From Kamptonema formosum PCC 6407 (GTDB lineage: Bacteria > Cyanobacteriota > Cyanobacteriia > Cyanobacteriales > Microcoleaceae): a DNA stretch of 64,000 nucleotides. The translations under genes and the position numbers were made by a program. The stretch's first letter is position 1; every line of letters starts with the position of its first letter. The stretch is taken from assembly GCF_000332155.1 (NCBI RefSeq), contig NZ_KB235903.1, forward strand, positions 1,893,328 to 1,957,327, read 5' to 3'. Of this stretch, positions 35,888 through 44,550 are shown piece by piece. The notes under the pieces were generated by a model that made no database searches, was not told where the DNA came from, and saw nothing but the letters and a program-made list of their open reading frames with translations.

Positions 35888-35918
35888 ACATCTTAGTAAA
35901 TACCAGGAGAGAACCACA

Positions 35919-37577
35919 ATGCAACGCCCTAACGAAGAAATCAACGCCGCCGAACTCAACGGCAAAGGACAAGGAGTCGCCCTTCTAGAAAAGCCAGATG
36001 TCGGCGTTGCAGATATCAGCGATAAAATGCCTGCGATCGAGACTGAGACAGCGATTGCACCCATTACCGAAACAGAGCAAAAACAGCCCCCAGCCGACCA
36101 GCCGAAGAAAGGCGGCCCGAACTTACTAATCTTGGGAATATTAGGAATAGGTGCGATCGCCGCTAGCACCTTTGGGTATAGATACTGGCAATACGCCTCC
36201 GCCCATATCGAGACGGAAAACGCCACAGTTTCCGGTCATATCCACCAAATCAGCACCCGTATTAACGGGACTGTCAGCGACGTACTCGTAGCCGACAACC
36301 AGCAAGTAAAACCGGGACAACTGCTAGTCAAACTCGACCCCCGCGACTACCAGGTTAAAGTCCAGTTAGCCCAAGCCGCTTTAGAAAGCGCCCGCCGCCA
36401 AGCTCAAGCGGCGGAATCGAGCGTGTCTCTAGCTTCTCAAACAAACCAAGGTAAGACAACGCAAGCTCAAGGGGATATCTCAACGGCCCAAGCTGCGATC
36501 GGCACTGCTCAAGCCGCTCTCAGAGAAGCCCAAGCCGGCGTACCCGCAGCCCAAGCTATTGTCGCCCAAGAAGAAGCCGGAGTCCCAGCAGCCCAGGCGA
36601 AGGTAACGCAAGCAGAATCAAGCATTCCCCAGGCCCAAGCGAGAGTTAGGGAAGCCCAAGCGGGAGTTTCTGGGGCGCAAGCGAGGTTAGCCCAAGCCGA
36701 GGCGACGGTGACAAAGGCTAAGGCAGATTTGCAGCGCTACGATGAACTATTTAAGGAAGGCGCGATCGCAGGTCAACAACTAGACACAGCCCGCCAAGCC
36801 TACGATGTCGCCGTTGCCCAAAAAACCGCCGCCCAACAGGGAATCGAACAAGCTAAGGCCCAAGTCGCACAGGCTCAACAAGGCGTAGCGACAGCCCAAG
36901 CAGCATTAGCTGAAGCCAAGGAAGGTGTTAACCAAGCCCAGGCAAAAGTTGCCCAAGCCAGAGTTGGGATAGCCAGCGCCGAAGCGAAAGTCGCCCAAGC
37001 GCAAGAGGGGATTACTTCGGCTCAATCAAAATTAGAAGCTTCCAGAGGCGGATTGCAACAGGCTCAAGCTACTGGTCAGCAAACCCAGGTCAATCGATCG
37101 CAGTACAATGCAGCATTAGGTGCGATCGCGCAGTCAGAAGCCACCCTCAAAGACGCTCAACTGCAACTTTCCTATACCAATATCACCGCCCCCGCTGCTG
37201 GAGTCATCGGACGAAAATCTGTAGAAGTTGGTCAGCGCGTGCAACCGGGAACTCCTTTAATGGCGATCGTTAGTAATGAGTATTGGGTGACAGCTAACTT
37301 TAAGGAAACGCAATTGACTAACATGAAACCCGGTCAAAAAGTAGAAATTAAATTAGATGCTTTCCCCAATCATAAGTTTGAGGGTCGAGTCGATAGTTTC
37401 TCACCAGCATCAGGTTCTCAGTTTGCCTTATTGCCTCCCGATAATGCTACTGGCAACTTTACAAAAATTGTCCAACGGATTCCAGTAAAAGTTGTGTTTG
37501 ATGGCGAAAGTGTCAAAGGATATGAATCGCGGATTGCACCGGGAATGTCTGCTGTTGTCAACGTTGAAATTAAATAG
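35919..37577 (+). CDS. EmrA-like HlyD-family adaptor with long coiled coil
   Basis: The 552 residues comprise a Pro/Glu-rich N-terminus, a membrane helix (about 68-88), lipoyl-like halves (96-150 and about 430-500), and an unusually long Ala/Gln/Glu-rich coiled coil (about 150-420) built from repeats of the type AQAGVxxAQA. The barrel and C-terminal domain end in MSAVVNVEIK. Classic EmrA is about 390 residues, so the coiled coil has grown by internal repeats. It would link an inner-membrane MFS pump to an outer-membrane channel. Confidence 0.9.
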   Translation: MQRPNEEINAAELNGKGQGVALLEKPDVGVADISDKMPAIETETAIAPITETEQKQPPADQPKKGGPNLLILGILGIGAIAASTFGYRYWQYASAHIETENATVSGHIHQISTRINGTVSDVLVADNQQVKPGQLLVKLDPRDYQVKVQLAQAALESARRQAQAAESSVSLASQTNQGKTTQAQGDISTAQAAIGTAQAALREAQAGVPAAQAIVAQEEAGVPAAQAKVTQAESSIPQAQARVREAQAGVSGAQARLAQAEATVTKAKADLQRYDELFKEGAIAGQQLDTARQAYDVAVAQKTAAQQGIEQAKAQVAQAQQGVATAQAALAEAKEGVNQAQAKVAQARVGIASAEAKVAQAQEGITSAQSKLEASRGGLQQAQATGQQTQVNRSQYNAALGAIAQSEATLKDAQLQLSYTNITAPAAGVIGRKSVEVGQRVQPGTPLMAIVSNEYWVTANFKETQLTNMKPGQKVEIKLDAFPNHKFEGRVDSFSPASGSQFALLPPDNATGNFTKIVQRIPVKVVFDGESVKGYESRIAPGMSAVVNVEIK

Positions 37578-37720
37578 TTAGTTAACGGTTAACTGTTAAC
37601 TGTTAACTGTTAACGGTTAACTGTTAGTGGTTAGTTGTCATTGCGTTGGCGTAGCCTGCGTAATGACAAAAGCCAACTACTAACAATTAACAACTAACCA
37701 CTAACAATTAACAATTAACA
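37578..37720. repeat. AGTTAAC heptamers with an inverted repeat
   Basis: GTTAACT and CAATTAA heptamers fill the gap. Inside is an inverted repeat TTGTCATTGCG (37635-37645) / CGTAATGACAA (37659-37669), one mismatch. A related TCATTGCGAGTGAA stretch occurs at about 56.42 kb. Confidence 0.75.
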
Positions 37721-38974
37721 ATGATCGCACTTCCCCCAGCACTACGTTCTAGAAACTACCGCCTATTTTTCGCCGGACAGGGAATCTCTCTAATTGGCAA
37801 TTGGATGACACAAATCGCTTCAATTTGGTTAGTTTATCATTTAAGCCAATCAGCTTTTTTACTAGGTGTAGTTGGATTTGCTGGTCAACTTCCCACTTTG
37901 ATTGTCATACCATTTGCCGGAGTTTTAATAGATAGGTGGAATCGCCACCGAGTTCTAGTTATTACTCAAATACTTGCTATGATCCAGTCATTAGCACTAG
38001 CATTTTTGGCACTAACAGGAACAATTAATATTTGGCAAATCGTTATCCTGAGTTTTTGTCAAGGTGCAATCACCGCTTTTGATGCGCCAGCGCGTCAAGC
38101 TTTTGTACCTGAAATGGTAGAAAGGAAAGAACATTTAGCAAATGCGATCGCGATCAATTCTTCGATGTTCAATGCAGCAAGATTAGTCGGGCCTGCAATT
38201 GGAGGTTTGCTAATAGCTAACGTTGGGCCAGGTTACTGTTTTCTAATTGATGGTCTCAGCTACATCGCAGTAATTGCAAGTTTGTTAGCGATGAATGTTA
38301 AGCCTCGGAAACTAGCAGTCATTACTACTAATCCTTTAGAAAGATTTAAAGAAGGATTTGCTTATGTCTTTGGTTTTCATCCCATTCGTTCTATTTTAAT
38401 ATTATTAGCATTAATCTGCTTTGCTGGAATGCCATATACAATTCTAGCACCAATTTTTGCTACCAACATTCTACATGGAGGCCCTGAAACTTTGGGCTTT
38501 TTAATGGCAGCTTCAGGAATCGGAGCCTTATCGGTTGCGATTTATTTGAGTACGCGAAAAAGTGTACTAGGGTTAGGCAAATTAATTGCTATTTCGCCCG
38601 CAATTATGGGTTTAGGACTCATCGGTTTTGCAGCCTCGCGCCAGTTGTGGCTTTCATTAATAATGATGTTGGTAATTGGCATTGGTTTTATCCTCAATGT
38701 TACATCAAGCAACACCTTTTTACAAACAATAGTTGAAGATGACAAACGGGGGCGAGTAATGAGTATTTACGCGATGGCATTATTTGGTGCTACTCCTTTT
38801 GGCAATTTAATTGCTGGTGGGTTAGCTAATTATATCGGTGCTCCTAATACATTAATGATTGGAGGTATGATTTGTATTTTTAGCTCATTTATTTTTGCTA
38901 AGCAGTTACCAACGTTAAGGCGCTTAGTTAGACCGATTTATATGGAAATGGGTTTATTAAGTAAATCCACCTAA
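37721..38974 (+). CDS. MFS transporter, EntS/MFS_3-like
   Basis: The 417 residues have about 12 membrane helices and begin LRSRNYRLFFAGQGISLIGNWM, the start typical of MFS_3/EntS exporters. The FDAPARQAFVPEMV loop is also characteristic. It sits between the EmrA-like and EmrB-like genes on the same strand and probably exports a drug, siderophore or peptide-like compound. The substrate is unknown. Confidence 0.88.
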   Translation: MIALPPALRSRNYRLFFAGQGISLIGNWMTQIASIWLVYHLSQSAFLLGVVGFAGQLPTLIVIPFAGVLIDRWNRHRVLVITQILAMIQSLALAFLALTGTINIWQIVILSFCQGAITAFDAPARQAFVPEMVERKEHLANAIAINSSMFNAARLVGPAIGGLLIANVGPGYCFLIDGLSYIAVIASLLAMNVKPRKLAVITTNPLERFKEGFAYVFGFHPIRSILILLALICFAGMPYTILAPIFATNILHGGPETLGFLMAASGIGALSVAIYLSTRKSVLGLGKLIAISPAIMGLGLIGFAASRQLWLSLIMMLVIGIGFILNVTSSNTFLQTIVEDDKRGRVMSIYAMALFGATPFGNLIAGGLANYIGAPNTLMIGGMICIFSSFIFAKQLPTLRRLVRPIYMEMGLLSKST

Positions 38975-39019
38975 TTAAATATAAGATAAGGATCGCTAAA
39001 AAGCCGACTGTATAAACAT

Positions 39020-39181
39020 TCTTCCTTCTCTCCTAGATAACTAAATTTTTCTCTCCTAGATAACTAAATTTTTCTTCCTTCTTCCTTCTCTCCTAGATAA
39101 CTAAATCCTTCTTCCTTCTTCCTTCTCTCCTAGATAACTAAATTTTTCTTCCTTCTTCCTTCTTCCTTCTTCCTTCTTCTT
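39020..39181. repeat. TCTCCTAGATAACTAAAT repeats mixed with TTCCTTC heptamers
   Basis: TCTCCTAGATAACTAAAT occurs four times, separated by TTCCTTC tracts, just before the second MFS gene. It suggests expansion of a compound unit. Confidence 0.8.
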
Positions 39182-39216
39182 AGTTTCTCACAGCAACTCT
39201 AGATAGGTGTCAATCA

Positions 39217-40800
39217 ATGGCTAATACCAATACGATTCAACAGCAGCCATCCGAAGATCGCGTTCCCTTAAAAACTTGGATTGGTTTAATGGGAACCATT
39301 TTAGGCGCTTTCATGGCAGTTTTGGATATTCAAATTACCAACGCTTCCCTCAGAGATATTCAAGCCTCCTTGGGCGCAACCTTAGAGGAAGGTTCTTGGA
39401 TTTCTACGTCTTATTTAGTAGCCGAAATTGTAGTAATTCCTCTCACTGGTTGGCTATCGCGGGTATTTTCTATCCGGTTGTATTTATTGGTCAATGCGGC
39501 CTTATTTACCTTCTTTTCGGTCTGCTGTGCTTGGGCATGGGATTTGAATTCAATGATTATATTCCGCGCCTTACAAGGGTTCACAGGTGGTGTATTAATC
39601 CCGATGGCTTTCACATTTTTGCTGACTAATTTACCACCATCAAAAGTACCAGTTGGTATGGCAATGTTTGCGATTACAGCCACCTTTGCACCGTCAATTG
39701 GGCCAACCATCGGAGGGTGGCTGACGGAGAATTATGGATGGGAATATGTCTTTTATTTAAACTTAATTCCGGGGATGCTTCTGCTAGCTGCTGTGTGGTA
39801 TGCCGTTGACCCTCAACCACTGCAAACTCAACTGCTAAAAGGGGGAGATTGGTGGGGAATTATCTCAATGGCAATTGGGTTAGGTTCCCTCCAAGTTGTG
39901 TTAGAAGAAGGAAGTAGGAAAGACTGGTTTAGTTCTGATTTAATCGTGCGTTTAAGCATCATTTCTGTTATTTTTTTGAGCCTGTTTTTCTGGATTGAAC
40001 TGACTCGGAAACGACCTTTTATTAATTTGCGCTTGCTGACGCGGAGGAATTTCGGCTTAGCAAGTATTGTGAATGTATCGCTAGGGGTGGGATTGTACGG
40101 TTCTGTGTACATTTTACCCCTGTATTTAGGTCAGATTCAGCAATACAATTCTATGCAAATTGGTGAGGTGATTATGTGGGCGGGAGTCCCCCAATTATTC
40201 ATAGTTCCAATGGTGCCCAAATTAATGCAGCGTGTTGATATGCGGCTGATGATTGGGATAGGAGTTAGTTTGTTTGCGGTGAGTTGTTTTATGAATGCTT
40301 ATATGACTCATGACTATGGTATCAATGAGTTGCGTTGGTCGCAATTAGTACGGGCTATGGGACAGCCTTTAATTATGGTTCCTCTCTCGACGATTGCAAC
40401 TGCTGGTATGGAGAAACAAGAGGCGGGTTCTGCTTCGGGATTGTTTAATATGATGCGAAATTTAGGGGGTTCGATGGGGATTGCTGCTTTGGCAACTTTG
40501 GTGACGCGGCGAGAACAATTTCACTCGAATCAATTGGGTGATTCTGTATCGTTATATAACCCGGAAACGCAAGCAAGACTTAATCAAATAACTCAGTATT
40601 TTGTAAGCAGAGGTTCGGATTTGAGTGTGGCGCAAGATCAAGCGATCGCAGCTATTTCTAATATCGTTCGCCGGGAAGCTTATGTGATGGCTTTTAATGA
40701 TTGTTTTTACTTTGTGGGGATTGCTTTGCTATTAAGTGGAATTGCGGTAATCTTCTTTAAAAAGGTGAAGTCTGCTGGGGGCGGGGGAATGGTTCATTAA
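39217..40800 (+). CDS. DHA2-family MFS permease, EmrB-like
   Basis: 527 residues with about 14 membrane helices. LDIQITNASL near the start and the GLFNMMRNLGGSMGIA segment are typical of DHA2/EmrB pumps, which work with an EmrA adaptor. It completes the MarR-EmrA-MFS-EmrB cluster. The ATG at 39217 follows a poly-pyrimidine tract. Confidence 0.92.
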   Translation: MANTNTIQQQPSEDRVPLKTWIGLMGTILGAFMAVLDIQITNASLRDIQASLGATLEEGSWISTSYLVAEIVVIPLTGWLSRVFSIRLYLLVNAALFTFFSVCCAWAWDLNSMIIFRALQGFTGGVLIPMAFTFLLTNLPPSKVPVGMAMFAITATFAPSIGPTIGGWLTENYGWEYVFYLNLIPGMLLLAAVWYAVDPQPLQTQLLKGGDWWGIISMAIGLGSLQVVLEEGSRKDWFSSDLIVRLSIISVIFLSLFFWIELTRKRPFINLRLLTRRNFGLASIVNVSLGVGLYGSVYILPLYLGQIQQYNSMQIGEVIMWAGVPQLFIVPMVPKLMQRVDMRLMIGIGVSLFAVSCFMNAYMTHDYGINELRWSQLVRAMGQPLIMVPLSTIATAGMEKQEAGSASGLFNMMRNLGGSMGIAALATLVTRREQFHSNQLGDSVSLYNPETQARLNQITQYFVSRGSDLSVAQDQAIAAISNIVRREAYVMAFNDCFYFVGIALLLSGIAVIFFKKVKSAGGGGMVH

Positions 40801-40856
40801 ACCGATAAAGAGGTTTAGAAGTAGTTTTGACATCTCTCCAAACCTCTCTCCTATAA

Positions 40857-40961
40857 GATTTACGCAGGTCGTCCCAGAAACCGGGTTTTTGACAAAATCT
40901 GTGGCTAACAACTAAGTATTTTCGTCAAAAAACCCGGTTTCTCTGGTTGGGTGCGTAAGTC
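40857..40961. repeat. Inverted repeat with AGAAACCGGG arms
   Basis: AGAAACCGGGTTTTTGAC (40876-40893) pairs with GTCAAAAAACCCGGTTTCT (40924-40942), inside outer arms ATTTACGCA and TGCGTAAGT. The outer motif also ends palindromic element A. Between a convergent EmrB-like gene and hydrolase gene, it may act as a terminator on both strands. Confidence 0.8.
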
Positions 40962-41013
40962 CTCTCCTAAAAAAAGAGAGGCTTACTTATCTACAGTTTA
41001 CTTCTACAGTTTC

Positions 41014-42258
41014 CTAAACTCGATAGTTCCGATCTAACTTCAAAAATGTTTGCAGCAATACGTTGGCTCCCTCGGTACATTGCTCTGGAGATGTATATTC
41101 ATCTTCTGCATGGCTAATTCCTCCAAGACTGGGGACAAAAATCATCCCCATGTCAGTAAAACGTCCTATTTCTTGAGCGTCATGTCCGGCTCGACTAGGT
41201 AAATAGTAATAGCTTAAGTTTGATTCTTGGCAAACTTGCGCGATCGCATCTTGTATATGGGTGGCTGCTAGGGTAGGTAAGACGTGCAAAGTCTGAGCCA
41301 TTACTACTTCTGTTTGGGTAGCAGATGCGATCGCATTAAATTCCTGTTTGATTTTTCCTAGTAAGTTATCTAAATGACTTTGGGAAAGGTCGCGCAAATC
41401 AATTTTAAAATCAACTTTTGCTGGTACAGTATTCGCTGCATTCGGTGAAACGTTGAAGTATCCTACTGTTGCTACTTGTTCTCCCGGAGTTTCAACTCCT
41501 ATCTTATTTACAGCTAGTACCATTTGAGCAGCGGCAACTAAGGCATCTTTTCTCATGTTCATCGGTGTTGTGCCGGCATGGTTGGGACGACCTGTAACTG
41601 TTACTGTGTAGCGATATTGTCCGACAATTCCTTTGACAACTCCAATTCGATCGCCTGTATTTTCTAATACGCCGCCTTGTTCGACGTGGAGTTCTACGAA
41701 GGCTGCAATTTCACTAGGATTACGTTTGGCTGTTGCTATTTTTGACCAATCGCCGCCAATTTGTTCTAAGCAAGTTTGAATGGGAGTACCATCGTTGCGG
41801 CGGTAATATTCTGGGTCATTGAGAACATTGCCTGCCATTGCTTTACAGCCAATTACGGTACACTCTTCATCAGTAAAGACGATTACTTCGATCGCATGAT
41901 TGAGTCGGATGCCATTTTCATGCAGGACTCGCACTACTTCGATACCTGCGAGCACTCCTAAAACTCCATCGTAACGGCCGCCTACGGGTACTGTATCAAT
42001 GTGCGAACCTGTTGCCAGTGCGGGGGCTCCTTCTTCACGTCCGGCATACCTACCGATGATGTTTCCCGCTGTATCAATGCGAACAGTCATTCCTGCGTCT
42101 ACCATCCAAGATTGTACTAATTGCCGAGCTAGCAAGTCTTCTTTTGTGAATGCTACTCGGCTTACGCCTCCGTTTGGTAATTTACCGATTTCTGCGAGTT
42201 GGTAAATGCTGCGATCGAGGCGCGAACCATTGACTACAGGGATTAATGTAATAGTCAT
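41014..42258 (-). CDS. M20-family N-carbamoyl/allantoate amidohydrolase
   Basis: With the start at MTITLIPVVNGSRL (a longer frame adds 34 residues without support) it has 414 residues, the usual size. Zinc-site motifs are GSHIDTVPVGGRYDG, DEECTVIGCKAMAG and ELHVEQGGVLE. Members hydrolyse N-carbamoyl amino acids, allantoate or ureidoglycolate in nitrogen salvage; the exact substrate is not readable here. It is transcribed away from ilvC. Confidence 0.88.
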   Translation of the reverse strand: MTITLIPVVNGSRLDRSIYQLAEIGKLPNGGVSRVAFTKEDLLARQLVQSWMVDAGMTVRIDTAGNIIGRYAGREEGAPALATGSHIDTVPVGGRYDGVLGVLAGIEVVRVLHENGIRLNHAIEVIVFTDEECTVIGCKAMAGNVLNDPEYYRRNDGTPIQTCLEQIGGDWSKIATAKRNPSEIAAFVELHVEQGGVLENTGDRIGVVKGIVGQYRYTVTVTGRPNHAGTTPMNMRKDALVAAAQMVLAVNKIGVETPGEQVATVGYFNVSPNAANTVPAKVDFKIDLRDLSQSHLDNLLGKIKQEFNAIASATQTEVVMAQTLHVLPTLAATHIQDAIAQVCQESNLSYYYLPSRAGHDAQEIGRFTDMGMIFVPSLGGISHAEDEYTSPEQCTEGANVLLQTFLKLDRNYRV

Positions 42259-42424
42259 AAAATATGCTCCAAATAATCTGGGATTGAGGCTAGGAGAAGA
42301 ATTGAATAGTAGATTGCTGGCGCGATCGCTACTTGGAAGAAGACAAAACTTAGAAGTCAATCGTCAATCGCTAAAATGCACTCTTGAACGGGGATTGAGA
42401 ATTTTTGAGGACACAGGCTACTTC

Positions 42425-42439
42425 TGTATACTGTATACA
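42425..42439. promoter_or_regulatory. Perfect 15-base palindrome TGTATACTGTATACA
   Basis: TGTATAC-T-GTATACA is a perfect dyad in the 390-base divergent region between the amidohydrolase and ilvC. It resembles operators of GntR-type regulators. No regulator gene is next to it. Nothing else is recognised in the gap apart from HIP1 sites. Confidence 0.35.
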
Positions 42440-42648
42440 ATAGCTCTCAAACAGCAGAGTAAATGTAGCGATTTATACAATTTGTCAAAAATTTGAGCGA
42501 TCGCCACTGAGGAGAAGAGAGGAGTCAGAAATCAACCGTCAATGTCCCGCAGGATAAATGTGCCTGCGGACTATTAATTTGAGGATAAAATTGCTACAGT
42601 GAAAGTTTTGCAGTTATCACAACGCTCGCGCAGCAGGAGACAACCACT

Positions 42649-43647
42649 ATGGCCCGTATGTACTACGATGCCGACGCTAACTTAGACCTCTTAGCCAACA
42701 AAACCATCGCAATCATCGGCTATGGTTCTCAAGGTCACGCTCACGCCCTCAACCTTAAGGATAGCGGCATGAACGTCATTGTCGGCCTATATCCCGGCAG
42801 TAAATCTGCAACCAAAGCAACTGAAGCCGGTTTGACAGTTCATCCAGTTGATAAAGCTGCCGCTGCCGCTGACTTCATTATGATTCTGCTTCCCGATGAA
42901 GTCCAAAAAACTGTTTACAAGCAGGAAATTGAGCCGCATTTGACAGCCGGAAAAGTGCTAGCTTTCGCTCATGGCTTTAACATTCACTTTGGCCAAGTTG
43001 TCCCCCCTGCTGATGTAGATGTGGTGATGGTTGCGCCTAAAGGCCCCGGACATTTGGTGCGGCGGACTTACGAACAGGGTGAAGGTGTTCCTAGTTTATT
43101 TGCAGTTTACCAAGACGCTTCCGGTCAAGCACGCGATCGCGCAATGGCCTACGCTAAAGGCATCGGTGGCACACGCGCCGGCATCCTGGAAACCAGTTTC
43201 CGCGAAGAAACCGAAACTGACCTCTTTGGCGAACAAGTTGTGCTTTGCGGCGGCTTAAGCGCGTTAATTAAAGCCGGATTTGAAACATTAGTTGCAGCGG
43301 GATATCAGCCAGAATTAGCATACTTTGAATGCCTCCACGAAGTTAAACTAATCGTTGATTTAGTAGTAGAAGGCGGCCTCGCTAAAATGCGTGACAGTAT
43401 TTCCAATACAGCAGAATACGGCGATTTAACTCGCGGCCCTCGGATTGTTACTGACCAAACCCGCGCTGAAATGCGTAAAATCCTGAGTGAAATTCAATCA
43501 GGTCAATTTGCCCGTGAATTTGTACTAGAAAATCAAGCTGGTAAACCCGGATTTACTTCGATGCGTCGTCAAGAAGCAGAGCATCCTATTGAAGAAGTAG
43601 GCAAAGATTTGCGAGCGATGTTTAGCTGGTTGAAAAAGCAAGCTTAA
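42649..43647 (+). CDS. ilvC: Ketol-acid reductoisomerase
   Basis: IlvC turns acetolactate and acetohydroxybutyrate into dihydroxy acids in valine/isoleucine synthesis, using NADPH and Mg. The 332 residues are of class I size. Motifs: [35 protein letters not shown], and the metal-site stretch DLFGEQ...LCGG. No other branched-chain gene is adjacent. Confidence 0.95.
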   Translation: MARMYYDADANLDLLANKTIAIIGYGSQGHAHALNLKDSGMNVIVGLYPGSKSATKATEAGLTVHPVDKAAAAADFIMILLPDEVQKTVYKQEIEPHLTAGKVLAFAHGFNIHFGQVVPPADVDVVMVAPKGPGHLVRRTYEQGEGVPSLFAVYQDASGQARDRAMAYAKGIGGTRAGILETSFREETETDLFGEQVVLCGGLSALIKAGFETLVAAGYQPELAYFECLHEVKLIVDLVVEGGLAKMRDSISNTAEYGDLTRGPRIVTDQTRAEMRKILSEIQSGQFAREFVLENQAGKPGFTSMRRQEAEHPIEEVGKDLRAMFSWLKKQA

Positions 43648-43649
43648 AG

Positions 43650-43860
43650 CGAAGGAAGATGGGGAGCGGGGGAGATGGGGGGCGGGGGAGATGGGGAGCG
43701 GGGGAGATGGGGAGATGGAACAGGAAAGATAAAGATTTCCCCTCTGCTCCTCTGCCCCCCTGCCCCCCTGCTCCTCTGCTCCTCTGCTCCTCTGCTCCTC
43801 TGCTCCTCTGCTCCTCTGCTCCTCTGCCCCTCTGCTCCCCCGCTCCCCTGCCCCATCCCT
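43650..43860. repeat. GGGGAGAT and CTCCTCTG repeat tracts
   Basis: After ilvC comes a purine-rich GGGGGAGATGGGG tract, then about 8-base TGCTCCTC units in a long pyrimidine tract. Strand-wise complementary tracts (GGGGAG / CTCCCC) could fold on each other. Long open frames here are artefacts. Confidence 0.85.
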
Positions 43861-43861
43861 C

Positions 43862-44095
43862 TCAAGGGCTGGGACTTGCCTTTTGCTCTAAGTTTTCTAT
43901 ATCCTTCTGTCTTTGCTCGTTGGTATTCTTCGGCTTCAACCACTTGGGCCATAGTCCGACTACAAAATTTCTGCTTTGTAAGCTAGCATCTTTTACAGGT
44001 TTAGGTAGAAAAGTAAAGCTGTCGCCCCACATAACAAATACCACAGCTAAGAACAGGAAAAAAGGAAGAAAGTTTTTTGATTTTTTTGCTGACAT
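43862..44095 (-). CDS. Small one-helix membrane protein
   Basis: 77 residues: KKSKNF, a membrane helix (LPFFLFLAVVFVMW), then a basic and amphipathic tail (VKDASLQSRNFVVGLWPKWLKPKN) ending in Glu/Lys-rich residues. Short proteins of this form are common in cyanobacteria. No function is known to me. The gap upstream (44096-44550, about 455 bases) holds nothing else I recognise. Confidence 0.55.
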   Translation of the reverse strand: MSAKKSKNFLPFFLFLAVVFVMWGDSFTFLPKPVKDASLQSRNFVVGLWPKWLKPKNTNEQRQKDIENLEQKASPSP

Positions 44096-44550
44096 AAGTG
44101 GAACGGGGTTGAGGTGATCGATGTGCGCTATTTCAGTTGGCTCACTAATAATTACAAGGTAACATAAGGAGCAAGCTTAGAAGCAAACTAGCTCAGAACT
44201 TACGTATTAAAGTCGGAAACTCGGCTCCTCCGAACTCCCCTTAAAAAAAGGGCTGATTTTCCTCTGTTTTTAACGTAGTAGATTGCTTCGCTTTGCTCAG
44301 ATTGCTTTATGCTGAGTAACTGCGCTGCGCTTGACTGGGCTTCGGGGTTGATTCAGCTTGCTTCTGACACTTGCAACTGCACTTTGCAGCTTATAATTTG
44401 AAGATAAAAGCGTTCGTCCGAAAGCAGCAGGGAAAAGATTTAGATTATAAGTATTTCCCGACTATTTTTGTCAAAATAGATAGGCAATCGTCACTTTTTA
44501 GATATATCCTATTTCCCACAATAAGGAAAACTACCTGCGAGGAATCAAAT

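Noticed and set aside
43659-44117. Long frames on both strands after ilvC
   Set aside because: They consist of Ser/Leu/Pro or Gly/Glu/Arg repeats produced by purine and pyrimidine tracts.
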